64,000 nt of DNA from Collinsella aerofaciens (GTDB lineage: Bacteria > Actinomycetota > Coriobacteriia > Coriobacteriales > Coriobacteriaceae). The first letter of the stretch is position 1. Each line of letters starts with the position of its first letter. The DNA lies in assembly GCF_902364355.1 (NCBI RefSeq), contig NZ_CABJDK010000003.1:124001-188000 (forward strand), written 5' to 3'. This document shows positions 1-8,205 of the stretch, in pieces. Below the pieces are notes generated by a model. It was not told where the DNA came from. It did no database searches and worked only from the letters and a program-made list of their open reading frames with translations. Both the position numbers and the translations under genes were made by a program.

Positions 1-946
1 GGCGCGATGCCGTCACCGAGGAGATCGAGGTTCCCGACTGGCGGTTGCGCGGCGCCAGGCCGCAGTACGACGCGAGCCTGTCGTGACTGGGGAAGTCTTC
101 GATGTCGATGGAGATCGCAAGCTCGGAAGCGGTTTTGGGCCCGATGCCCGGCACCGTCAGGAGGCATCGGTAGGTATCGTCGCCCTCGAGCAGGGCGGAG
201 ATCTCCGCCGTGATCGCCTCGATCTCCGCCGAGTTCTCGGATATCCTGCGCGCGAGCAGTTTCACCGCCCGGTCCTCGGCGGCGACGACCGACGCATCCG
301 GCCTTGTCGAGGAGGTTGTCGAGCGGACGAGGGCCTCGATCTTACCGCGCGCCGCCCCACGCGTGAGCGCCGCCGCCCTGCGGGGCCCGGCGTCGGCTAC
401 CGACCAGGCCCCGCCGAGGGATGCCATGAGCCTCAGCTGGGGCCCGTCGGACAGGTCGACCAGTGCCTCGAAGGCGGGGCACGATTCCAGCAGGATGCTG
501 CGCAGCCGGTTCTTATTCCTAGTGTTCTCGCAGGTCAGGAAGTTCCTCTGGGCGGCCAGCGCCCTCGCCGCCGCAATCGTCGGACCCGGGTCTCCGACCG
601 GCAGGAGCGCGTCGGGGATGCCAAGCGCCGTCTTCGCGATGACCATCGCGTCTCGCTCGTCGGTCTTGGCGTCGCCGGCGAAGAGCCTGGCGGCCCCGTG
701 CGCCGCGAGTCCCGGCAGGTACGCCGCCGACATCCCGGCCGCCCTGGCGCGGGCGAGCGCGAGGGCGCCTATGTTGCGCGACTGGTCGACGACCACGAGC
801 GCATCGGGGAAGCGGCCGAACAGCGAGTCCAGGTCGTCCTCCCTGTTCGCGACGGGGGTGCTCAACAGCACCTCGCCATCTCGAGTCGCGACGCATGCCC
901 AGTGGGACGATTTCCCGACATCGAGCCCGATGACGGCTTCCGGCAT
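1..946 (-). mobile_element. IS110-family (DEDD) transposase/recombinase, 3' part outside the window
   Basis: This minus-strand frame stays open from an ATG at 946 to the window edge (about 315 codons), so the C-terminus is missing. The N-terminus reads MPEAVIGLDVGK, the RuvC-like DEDD start. Around residues 95-105 is GDAKTDERDA, the conserved KTDxxDA block. The later PGIGPKTASELA and YCGLAPRNRQSG stretches match the Transposase_20 part before the catalytic serine region. IS110 enzymes are known as RNA-guided DNA recombinases. The position usually held by the RuvC glutamate appears to be Asp in VVVDQS. About 300 bp of structured non-coding DNA lies directly upstream, as expected for an IS110 left end. 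Whether the element is intact cannot be judged from this window. Confidence 0.88.
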
Positions 947-1260
947 TCTAATTGGTGCCACGGTGGTATCCTCCAATCGGTAGGCCGATCGGAACCCCTC
1001 CCCGCGACACCCACATTACCTGGCCGTGGCGCTTGCGCCCGGCAGTTTCCTATCAGTCGTCCGGAGCGGCGAGCGCCCCCGGTGGCAACACCCCCCGGGC
1101 CCTCTACGGGGCAGGGGCAGACGGCCATCCGGAGGCGCCCGATCGGCGGCCCCTCGGGGCTTGCCCGTATCGTAGGCAATGCGCCGAATGCTCGCCATCG
1201 AAATTTATCGATGGCCTATTTCAGACTGTAATGGGGATCGTCTTCGCTAATTACAGCGAG
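947..1260 (-). ncRNA. Candidate IS110 left-end non-coding region / bridge RNA locus
   Basis: About 300 bp upstream of the IS110 recombinase contain no convincing gene. They hold several short perfect stems: an 8-bp stem GCCATCGA/TCGATGGC at 1194-1215 with a 6-nt loop, GGCGC-tt-GCGCC at 1028-1039, and GC-rich pairs around 1100-1165. In IS110-group elements the guide RNA that base-pairs with target and donor DNA is encoded between the left end and the recombinase start; this is family knowledge. The RNA itself, its ends and its guide loops are inferred, not seen. Confidence 0.4.
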
Positions 1261-1555
1261 TTAGCGACTCAGTGAGCTTTGGCGCGCTCTGATGCGAGCG
1301 GAAGGTGAAGCAAACTGGAACGGGTAGTAGATTCCCAGAAGCTATATGCAACGTGAGTGTCAAAGATAGCGCGTCTTAACGCATAACCCTGCATTCCTCC
1401 TTTCACCGACTGGCAAAACGATTCACACCTAATTGTCGACATTACCCACGCGATTTATCTTTGCCCCCGCATCGATCTCGCTAAACTAATAACTGCTGCT
1501 ACCAGGGCATTTTCTGGTGCACATTCTATTGGCTCCTGCGAAGATCGGAGCGGGT
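1261..1555. other. Intergenic DNA upstream of the surface-protein gene
   Basis: This 295-bp stretch is more AT-rich than its flanks. I see no gene or RNA in it. It presumably contains the IS110 outer end near 1215-1260 and the promoter of the LPxTG-type gene, but I could not identify clear -35/-10 boxes. Confidence 0.4.
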
Positions 1556-2692
1556 ATGTTTGCCGCCGAGTCCCACACCAGCCGTCATCACATCGCGATC
1601 GCTGCCATGGCCTGCCTATGCGTTTTGCTGGGCGGGCCTTCTTATGCCGCGGGCGCGGAGAGCCTCATCATCGCGGGCGCGACGTACTGCGAGCCGGGCG
1701 CGTCGGGCCCCGGCTGGGCCTGGACCGATGCCGACCACCTGGAGCTTGACGGCTACGCGGGTGGGGCCATCGGCGCCGAGGGCGACCTGGTGCTGACGCT
1801 TGCCGGGCAAAACTCCGTGACGGAGTCGCATGCGCCCGATGCGGACATCACGCTGTGCGGTATGGAGGTGTGGGGCAACCTGACGCTTCGCGGCACCGGG
1901 ACCCTGACGGCGACGGGCTCGCAGTGCGGGATCCACGTTTCGCAGGCGCTCGTGGTGGACGGCTGCACCGTCGATGTCCGGGCGGACGGGGCCGATATTA
2001 CGGACGAGGCGTTCGCCGGCGTGATCGCAGGCGACATGGCCGTGCGCGGCGGCGGGCGCATCGTTGCCGCGGGCGCCGGGTCCGGAGCGGGCGTGCGCGC
2101 CTACGGCGTGTATCTGCAGGATGCGGGCCTTGGCGCTGGCGCGGCCGGCTGTCGGCTTTCCGTCGATGCCTCGTGGCTCGATGCGACCGGTGCCGACGGC
2201 GGCGTTGCGTGCCTGGGCGGGTCGCTTGTGTCTGCGCGGTTTGTGACGCCTGCTGGTGGGGTCTTTGGTGCGGGTAGCGTGGTGGATGCCTCCGGTGCGG
2301 TGGCACCGCATGTGGTGGTTGAGCCCGATGTCGCCACGCCTCCGGCGGGGGAGACCGACGGGCGCGAGGTGCCCGGCGGCGCGGGCGAGCCGGCCGGCGG
2401 TGCCGGTCCTGCCGTTGAGCGGCCCGGTGCCGGGTCCGCGACGGATCCCGTCCTAAAGCCCGCGGCTGCGACGCCCAAGACAATCACGACAACCAAAACG
2501 ACCGTGACCAAGACCATGGCGTCCACGCCATCCAAGGCCAAGACTGCTGGCGTCTCCACCGTCACGCTCCCCAAGACCGCCGACGGCAACTGGATCGCCG
2601 CCTCCCTGGCGCTATTCCTGCTGGGAACAGCGCTTGTGTTTGTTAACGTCGTGATTGCGGTTCTAGGTAGGCCAAAGCGTAACGGCGATTGA
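1556..2692 (+). CDS. Sortase-anchored cell-surface protein (LPKTA motif), function unknown
   Basis: This is a 378-residue surface protein. I chose ATG 1556 because GGAG sits six bases upstream; a GTG 39 bp earlier is in frame but has a weaker site. The N-terminus is a signal peptide (hydrophobic run ending PSYAAGA). The body is Gly/Ala-rich with short beta-like repeats such as NLTLRGTGTLTATGS, resembling the right-handed repeat stretches of adhesin-like proteins. A Thr/Lys-rich spacer (TPKTITTTKTTVTKT) follows. The C-terminus has a textbook sorting signal: LPKTADGN, a hydrophobic segment, then the basic tail RPKRNGD. Sortase would join the Thr to peptidoglycan. The variant ends in Ala rather than Gly. 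I cannot name a ligand or family. Confidence 0.75.
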   Translation: MFAAESHTSRHHIAIAAMACLCVLLGGPSYAAGAESLIIAGATYCEPGASGPGWAWTDADHLELDGYAGGAIGAEGDLVLTLAGQNSVTESHAPDADITLCGMEVWGNLTLRGTGTLTATGSQCGIHVSQALVVDGCTVDVRADGADITDEAFAGVIAGDMAVRGGGRIVAAGAGSGAGVRAYGVYLQDAGLGAGAAGCRLSVDASWLDATGADGGVACLGGSLVSARFVTPAGGVFGAGSVVDASGAVAPHVVVEPDVATPPAGETDGREVPGGAGEPAGGAGPAVERPGAGSATDPVLKPAAATPKTITTTKTTVTKTMASTPSKAKTAGVSTVTLPKTADGNWIAASLALFLLGTALVFVNVVIAVLGRPKRNGD

Positions 2693-2760
2693 CCGAAGTG
2701 CCATACACTTTCTAGGTAGGGGCAATTGCAACGTGTATGACGCATAGCAGGGGCGCGCCG

Positions 2761-2947
2761 GCTATTCAAAGAAGCTCGGAAGCCTCTATGCGTCTGTGCA
2801 AAAGCGCGTGAACGAGCTCATCTCTTGAGCCCCCAAGAAATTCGCGAGCGCATCAACTCGGGCGTGGTCACTCTGCTGGCCGCGCCCCTCTGCATCGCGC
2901 TGCTGCTGGTTTTACCATTTCTGATTTGGGATAGGCACCTTCGCTAG
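2761..2947 (+). pseudogene. Possible remnant of a small membrane-protein gene
   Basis: One frame reads YSKKLGSLYASVQKRVNELIS and stops at 2826-2828. In the next frame, overlapping that stop, a TTG at 2825 opens 40 codons ending at 2947. These begin LSPQEIRERINSGVV and continue as a hydrophobic helix ending LIWDRHLR. Together the two pieces look like the frameshifted C-terminal end of one protein with a membrane segment. It could also be a tiny coupled membrane peptide. The family is not recognised. Confidence 0.25.
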
Positions 2948-3613
2948 CTCCATGCAAGTGAATTGTGGTCCCACGTGGATTCTTTGGGCCCGATCGCGAG
3001 CGCGGGCCCGAAGGCTGTAGTAGCTGGCCCATGCCTGGCGCGACGGGTCGCAGACGCTTTCCTGGCTGCCGCCGTCCCAATAGGTGGGCACGTCCATGCG
3101 CGCTTTGGCCTGGGACGAGCCGTTGGCCTGGGTTACGTGGAAGGTCGTCGCGGTGCCCGCGGGGGCGTCGTTCCGCGAGACGGTGAAGGTGACGCCGTTT
3201 TGGGTTGCGGTGGCGGAGTGGGCGTAGCCGGTTTGTGCCGTGGCGGAGATGGCCTCGGGCGTGGGGGTGGCTTGGGCGCGGAGGGATGGGGCGGGGGTGC
3301 CGGTTGCGGCGGCGGTGCCGGGCGCGGCGGTGTCTGTGGCGTTGGCGGTGGGGGTGCCGCCAGCGCTTTCCGTGTTGACTGCGCTGGCGCCGGTGGATGT
3401 TGCGGTGCCGTCCTCTACGGTATCTGCTGTCGCATTTGCGTTGGTGCCGTCTTCGGCCTTGCCTGTGTCGCTGCTCGTGGCGTCGGCTTGCGCCTGCTGC
3501 TCGGCGGTTTCTTGAGGCTGAATCGCCTCCGCAATGGCTGGCATAGGCAACGTCGCGCCGACCATGGACGTGCACGCGATCGCGCAGAGCAGGTAGTAAA
3601 GGGGTCGTTTCAT
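2912..3613 (-). CDS. Secreted Ala/Thr-rich protein with signal peptide, probably truncated
   Basis: This 233-residue protein starts at ATG 3613 with GAGAGG upstream. It has a clear signal peptide (MKRPLYYLLCAIACTSMVG... to AIAEA). Low-complexity Ala/Thr/Gly sequence covers roughly residues 30-130. A short ordered part with HSATATQNGVTFTVSRND and RMDVPTYWDGGS follows. The last about 35 residues (SLRARARDRAQRIHVG onward) look unlike the rest and may reflect a frameshift or loss of a longer C-terminal domain. No LPxTG signal or membrane anchor is present. A second copy of its 5' end lies at 6226-6381. Function unknown. Confidence 0.55.
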   Translation of the reverse strand: MKRPLYYLLCAIACTSMVGATLPMPAIAEAIQPQETAEQQAQADATSSDTGKAEDGTNANATADTVEDGTATSTGASAVNTESAGGTPTANATDTAAPGTAAATGTPAPSLRAQATPTPEAISATAQTGYAHSATATQNGVTFTVSRNDAPAGTATTFHVTQANGSSQAKARMDVPTYWDGGSQESVCDPSRQAWASYYSLRARARDRAQRIHVGPQFTCMELAKVPIPNQKW

Positions 3614-3735
3614 AGCGGAGCCTCTCGGTGAGCAGCCAATAGGGTCCGAAGGCAGCTCCAGGCCAGCACTCCGCACATATTTTGTTGGGGATTATTTTAC
3701 GGGAACCCCAGTCAACATCAGCGAACTTTCTGGGG
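3488..3735. repeat. Direct repeat copy A (left flank of RloAB module)
   Basis: About 250 bp covering the 5' coding end, start and upstream DNA of the secreted-protein gene recur in the same orientation at 6232-6581. Shared tracts include the start region (GGGGTCGTTTCATAGCGGAG), the CCAGCACTCCGCACATATTT block, and CAACATCAGCGAACTTTCTG. The two copies bracket the RloA/RloB-like gene pair. Confidence 0.85.
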
Positions 3736-3829
3736 ATTGTTGGGGAGGGGTGGTGGACTGGTGGGCTGGCGCCATAGGAGACGGCGCCAGCAACTAATAC
3801 GGTTAGTCGGCGAATTGACATGGCGGCTG

Positions 3830-4558
3830 TTATTTATCGATGGCCCCGTCGTCAATAACACCCTGAATGGTCTTTGCGACATTAGAGGTCAAACGACCGA
3901 CAGCAAGATCGGGGTTTTGATTGAGCCTCGTCTCTGCGACCAGTGCTGTTTCAAAATTTGAAGCAAGGTCACCAACGTGATGATTGGTTTTTAGATTCAT
4001 TCCAAGTTCATCGCTAGCAAGCTTCTCAATATATCTACGTCGACTACCCGGAGCGTGACCATTTTCCACAATATCATTTTTATGGGGCAAAATAGTTGTC
4101 TCAAGTGCGCCGGGCTTATGCAGCATCAAGTAAAGCTCAAAGCTTGGATACGTCACGGCGACTTCAATTCTCTCTCTGCGGAAATCCTTTAGCAGCGTCG
4201 CGTACCCATCTGGATTGTTCTTAAAAACATCAACGTCAAAAACAACAACAACGCGATCGGAACCTTTAATGAAGTCGCTCCCATTAACCTGGCCATTCAT
4301 AACGGCAATCGCGTGCTCCAACAGCTTCTTGGGTGAGGATTGGTTTTTCTCTCCTTCGGTTCTTTCGACCGGCTTTAGTTCAATTAGTTCCGGTTTACCC
4401 TCTTTGGCTAAACGTGTTGCAAGTGAGTCGAAGTGCCAATATTCGGTATTGGCTCCTTCTCCAATGAGAAAGCACTTTGATTTTGGCTTTTCGACTTTCC
4501 ATTCGGTTCTACTGGACCAAGTGTCAAGAGAGTTAAGCGGTGGCATTTGGTTCCCCAA
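3830..4558 (-). CDS. RloB-like Toprim-fold protein (defence module 1, second gene)
   Basis: This 242-residue protein has the RloB-family hallmarks: FLIGEGANTEYWHF near residues 31-44 (the glutamate motif of the Toprim-like fold), VVVVFDVDVF around residue 103 (the acidic DxD motif), and YPSFELYLMLH near residue 137 (the PxFElWLllH block). RloB proteins accompany RloA ATPases and are thought to be the nuclease-like partner; AbiL (AbiLi/AbiLii) has the same two-gene design. The start overlaps the upstream ATPase gene by 26 bp, so the two are probably translationally coupled and work as a complex. The gene is AT-rich compared with chromosomal neighbours, which suggests horizontal transfer. Target and trigger are unknown. 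Confidence 0.82.
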   Translation of the reverse strand: MGNQMPPLNSLDTWSSRTEWKVEKPKSKCFLIGEGANTEYWHFDSLATRLAKEGKPELIELKPVERTEGEKNQSSPKKLLEHAIAVMNGQVNGSDFIKGSDRVVVVFDVDVFKNNPDGYATLLKDFRRERIEVAVTYPSFELYLMLHKPGALETTILPHKNDIVENGHAPGSRRRYIEKLASDELGMNLKTNHHVGDLASNFETALVAETRLNQNPDLAVGRLTSNVAKTIQGVIDDGAIDK

Positions 4559-5948
4559 TCAAACCGAGCGCATCTAGAGCCCTTCCTGTTGATAAAACCG
4601 GGACGCCGCCATAGCGACCCTCAAGGTATTGCTTATTGACGCGGGCATCGGATCTTGCCCCGTTGTCTGCAAACTTATCAAGCGGGAACAGGCTCGAATA
4701 GCCATGACGGTCACGTTCGACAAACCAGATCTCATCACGCCTGAAATAATCGAAACTCATGATCGTGTTTTCATGGGTTGTAAATATCAGCTGGCAGTCG
4801 TCTTGCGCATGGACACGGTTAAACAGTAAGACAAGTTGCTGGGTAAGCATGGGATGAAAGCTGCGATTAAGCTCGTCAACCAGGAACAACTTGTCTTTAC
4901 TGCTTGTAAATAAGATGTCCATAAAATCGAACAATCGCTTGGTTCCGTCCGATTCCTCCCTAAAATCGAAGTCAAGGATGGAGCCTTCGTGCCGCAGCTT
5001 CAGCACCGTGGCACGAGGCTCGGACGCTCCCTTGCTTTCAATGCTCAGAAATGCGTCGTCGCTGCGAAACGTTACGTTCGACTCGGCCTTCGGGCCAGAG
5101 GGGATGTTGTCGGTCATGAAGCGTTTTACAGAAAGCAACACTTCCGAAGGAACATACTTTTCAAGTTCGTCCATCCCTATTTCTTGTTTACGGAGGCTGC
5201 TGATGCCCGTATCAAAGGAGGCCAGTACGTTGGCAACCTTGTCCAAATTGGCTCCGTGTCCGTAAAACTCAGAAGATGCAGGGCTTTGGTTGGCTCCGAT
5301 AGCCGAAAAATTCAAATTAAACCAAGAAAAAACATCCGGTAAAGCCGCCAAGGTAGATCCCTCTAAATAGTTTCTACCATTAGCAAGCGCCGATAAAAAT
5401 AGCTCAGACCCTATGCTTTCGCGGACACGATGGAGGAAATCTTCGCGATAAACATTAAGCCTGGTTTTATCAACATCGGATGCGCCTTGTTCGAGACCTC
5501 GACAGTTAACGGAATCCGAACCGATTCTTTCAAATAACAAATTTGATTTGTCGCCGAGCTCGTAAAGCCACTCCGAAACGATTGTTAGTTGAGCTAAATT
5601 GCAGCTAAAGCCATAGTCGAACGCGCGGCCATTTTTATAGAGCTGAATATCGAAAACCGACTCCTGTTCTTTAAGGCCAGAACCGCATTTGCAATACTCG
5701 ACCTGGGCCCCTTGAGGAAGTGCGCCGCTTAAAACAACATGCCTCATAAAGAGGAGCGCGGTAAAAATCGTGCTCTTTCCGGAGGCATTGCCACCGTAGA
5801 TAACGGCATTCCGTAAAACGCGAGCATTTTGCGGAGTTGCGCAAATATGATTTTTAAAGCGCTGAATTTTAGAGGTCGATACCATGTCCAACGTTATCGG
5901 GTCTTCGCCTACTGACCTAAAGTTCTTAAATGAAAATCTGATAAGCAT
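4533..5948 (-). CDS. RloA-like AAA/ABC-type ATPase (defence module 1, first gene)
   Basis: This 471-residue OLD/RloA-type ATPase begins MLIRFSFKNFRSVGEDPI, the usual start of this class. Walker A is GGNASGKS at residues 52-59. The signature-like ESDGTKRL lies near 335, Walker B FLVDELNRSFHP near 355, and the switch region QLIFTTHEN near 385. The C-terminal block DEIWFVERDRHG...NKQYLEGRYGGVP is typical of RloA. A good ribosome site (TAGGAG, six bases before ATG 5948) and its own promoter precede it. It likely senses the infection cue and controls the RloB partner encoded immediately downstream. The gene is intact and AT-rich. The defence role is inferred from family and context. Confidence 0.85.
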   Translation of the reverse strand: MLIRFSFKNFRSVGEDPITLDMVSTSKIQRFKNHICATPQNARVLRNAVIYGGNASGKSTIFTALLFMRHVVLSGALPQGAQVEYCKCGSGLKEQESVFDIQLYKNGRAFDYGFSCNLAQLTIVSEWLYELGDKSNLLFERIGSDSVNCRGLEQGASDVDKTRLNVYREDFLHRVRESIGSELFLSALANGRNYLEGSTLAALPDVFSWFNLNFSAIGANQSPASSEFYGHGANLDKVANVLASFDTGISSLRKQEIGMDELEKYVPSEVLLSVKRFMTDNIPSGPKAESNVTFRSDDAFLSIESKGASEPRATVLKLRHEGSILDFDFREESDGTKRLFDFMDILFTSSKDKLFLVDELNRSFHPMLTQQLVLLFNRVHAQDDCQLIFTTHENTIMSFDYFRRDEIWFVERDRHGYSSLFPLDKFADNGARSDARVNKQYLEGRYGGVPVLSTGRALDALGLIGEPNATA

Positions 5949-5998
5949 GGCGTCTCCTAGGTGATCAGCTGCCTTGCATAAAAGAGGCAGTCAACAAA

Positions 5999-6030
5999 AG
6001 AATAGTATTTGACGATTTTTTCGTCAAATA
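5999..6030 (-). promoter_or_regulatory. RloAB module 1 promoter with embedded palindromic operator
   Basis: On the minus strand, TTGACG (6027-6022) and TATTCT (6004-5999) are separated by exactly 17 bp, a strong sigma-70-type promoter about 50 bp before the ATPase start. A perfect 10-bp inverted repeat TATTTGACGA/TCGTCAAATA (6006-6015 and 6021-6030) with a 5-T centre covers the -35 box and spacer. A dimeric repressor binding there would block transcription. The operator role is inferred. Confidence 0.6.
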
Positions 6031-6225
6031 TATATGAGGTTGATGACGCTTGCCCATCATGCTTCCAATTTGCCGCATATTTCCGAAATTGGTCTTTGTT
6101 ACAGGCTTCATTCCACTGTTGAATCAATTAGATAATGGACAAAATTGCAGAATCTGTCTCCGTGCATAAACGCCGACGGGGGCGAAATCGTTCATATCGG
6201 CAATTGGTAGGTCAGTTTGTGTTGT

Positions 6226-6381
6226 TTACGGCTTGCGCCTGCTGCTCGGCTGTTGCTCGGTTGTTGCGCGTGCTGTTGCCCGAGGCTGCATGGCTTCTGC
6301 GATGGCCGCCATGGACATCGTCGCGCCGTTCATGGACGTGCACGCGATCGCCCAGAGCGGGTAGTAAAGGGGTCGTTTCAT
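6226..6381 (-). pseudogene. Truncated second copy of the secreted-protein gene (5' end only)
   Basis: ATG 6381 opens a frame of 51 codons starting MKRPLYYPLWAIACTS, nearly the same signal peptide as the gene at 2912-3613. It runs into QPRATARATTEQQPSSRRKP and stops. The upstream 200 bp are also duplicated. It is a gene fragment produced by the same duplication or recombination event that brackets the RloAB pair, not a functional gene. Confidence 0.7.
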
Positions 6382-6581
6382 AGCGGAGCCTCTCGGTGAG
6401 CAGCCAATAGGGTCCGAAGGCAGCTCCAGGCCAGCACTCCGCACATATTTTGTTGGGTTTATTTTCGTCTCATATCGGGTTCGTGCGTGCGGCGTGCCAG
6501 CACTCCGCACATATTTTGTTGGGTTTATTTACGGGAACACCAGTCAACATCAGCGAACTTTCTGGGAAAGGTTGGGGAGGG
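6232..6581. repeat. Direct repeat copy B (right flank of RloAB module), with internal tandem duplication
   Basis: This copy matches 3488-3735 in the same orientation. Within it, the block starting CCAGCACTCCGCACATATTT occurs twice, at 6430-6463 and 6497-6530. About 33 bp of extra sequence lies between the two. Confidence 0.85.
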
Positions 6582-6889
6582 GAGCGCGGGGTGGGCGAGG
6601 CGTGCTTGCCCAGGCGTTCAGTTCTGTGCTTATTTGCTATGCGCGATATGTTGCTATCTCGCGCCGTCTCACGATCTCACTGAAGTTCGGCCGGCGCTGG
6701 ATCCACTGTAGACGTTGAACTTTCCCATTATGTTTCGCTCCATATCCTGCTCCCCTTAGGTCGGATATCCGATCGGAGCATAGTTCCGTTTAAGAAGTTG
6801 GTGAAAGTGCGTTAACGGGATTGGCGAAAGCGCGTTGGCGCATTCGGTGAGCTGCATTTGCGAAAGTGGTTGGTTTTAGATTGGCGCAA
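6582..6889. other. Intergenic DNA with short degenerate repeats
   Basis: No gene is recognised here. At 6797-6860, three imperfect copies of a unit resembling TTGGYGAAAGYGCGTT follow one another with a period of about 22-23 bp. The stretch ends at the decayed IS256-type transposase. Confidence 0.4.
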
Positions 6890-7330
6890 ACGGACGCGAT
6901 CTACGTCGAGTGCCGCCGCGCTGGAGGCGCGTGATGGAAGGGTGCTGCCCGAGGGTGGCGGCGATCCTCGAGGAGGGTGAGCCGGACGCCCTGACATACT
7001 ACGACCTCCCGCCGTTGCCCCGGAGGCACCTGCGCGCTAATAACGTCCAGGAGCGGGCGAACCGCAAGATAAAGTGCGGGTCGAGGATGATGCAGCCCTT
7101 CCCCTCGGCGGCATCGCTGGCGCGGCTGGCCGGTGCGGTCATGTGCGAGCAGGACGAGATATGGCAGGAGTCCAGATACTGCTCGGAGGCAAAGATGAGT
7201 GAGCTCTGCGACGAGGCCCGCACGCGCGGGGTCGACGGGACTGTCGACTGGGCGCGGTTGGAGGTCGAGGCCGGGAAGATGATCGAATCCGGCCTCGAGC
7301 TTGCGGACAGGATCGAAGCAGTACAGGATA
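6890..7330 (+). pseudogene. IS256-family (mutator-type) transposase fragment
   Basis: The readable part contains RVAAILEEGEPDALTYYDLPP, then RRHLRANNVQERANRKIKCGSR, then MQPFPSAASLARLAGAVMCEQDEIW. This is the C-terminal third of an IS256-type transposase, with the conserved NNxxERxNRxIKxRxR block and FPSxxSLxRL. The N-terminal two thirds, including the first catalytic Asp residues, are absent, and the first codons appear frameshifted. The normal C-terminus (ESGLELADRIEA) ends near 7325, where unrelated sequence begins. The element is dead and abuts the truncated caspase-like gene. Confidence 0.75.
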
Positions 7331-7394
7331 TCAACCGTATTCCAGTTTTTTGGGCGCCGGGCCGACTCGCTTCGGATCGGGCGCTACACCAACT

Positions 7395-8103
7395 TTCTCG
7401 ATACTACCCGATCCTATCGTTAGGCTTTCTTTTGATGAAATCCTAACGATAGCAAATTACTCTAAGGCCAAGACTCGTGTATTTCTTCTCGATAGTTGTT
7501 GTTCTGGGTATTTGGGGGCTCCTAGCGCACTGGACGGGACTTCCTCAAAGCTCAGTGAGGGTTTATCAATTTTTGAGTGCATGCTGTCCTAGCGAATGTA
7601 CGGAGGAGTTTAACGGGCGCGGGACATTCACATCGCTTCTTGTAGATGCGCTAAATGGCGGCGCGGCAGACCTGATAGAGCATGTTACTCTTGGTGGGGT
7701 CTGCACGTTTATTGATGAGTCTCTCGGGCCATGGGACCAGCTGCCTGTGTTTAGGACTAATGTGAATTCTTTTATTTCGCTGAGGAAAGACGTTCCCCAG
7801 GTTCCCGATGGCGTGTTGGGACAGCTGCCATTTTTGTTTGACGCGCCCGGTGCTAAACTGCCCTTGGATCCATCTTTTGAGCCTACCAACATTCCTGATT
7901 GGGAAGAGCATCGAATTGTGGAGCCCTATACGACTGAGGATAATTTGGGGACGTTCAAGATCCTTCAGCAGTTGGAGGGTATTCGCCTTGTCCGTTCTGT
8001 GGAGTCGGAGCATATGTATCATGCTGCTATGGAGTCCAAGTCTTGTGAACTGACGGCTCTGGGCAAGCGGTATTGGCACCTTACCACTACGGGCAAGATT
8101 TAG
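7395..8103 (+). pseudogene. Caspase-like (peptidase C14) protease, 5'-truncated and frameshifted
   Basis: In one frame, PIVRLSFDEILTIANYSKAK leads to TRVFLLDSCCSGYLGAPS (7469 onward), the catalytic-cysteine block of caspase-like peptidases (usually LDxCxSG). After SEGLSIF a T5 run at 7571-7575 marks a shift to the next frame, which continues SACCPSECTEEFNGRGTFTSLLVDALNGGAADL, the standard C14 continuation. The catalytic-histidine half (YFSGHG-type) is missing, apparently lost at the junction with the IS256 fragment. The C-terminal part (about 7850-8100) is an unassigned extension ending with an HTH-like LTALGKRYWHLTT. The gene was probably an effector protease and now looks non-functional, unless the frameshift is corrected. 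Confidence 0.7.
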
Positions 8104-8205
8104 CTGCTTGTCGGATTCAATTGCGTTGCTTTCAGACGGGTTAAAATTGTAACGGTTGTTATTTTCAGGCGTTATAGCTTTGTCTGTATATGAGGTGTTT
8201 TGTAA

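Noticed and set aside
83..1231. Plus-strand open frame over the IS110 gene
   Set aside because: The minus strand reads a continuous recombinase with conserved motifs; the plus frame is Arg/Gly-rich with no recognisable domain.
6797..6860. CRISPR array
   Set aside because: Only three poorly matching units with almost no spacers, and no cas genes in the window.
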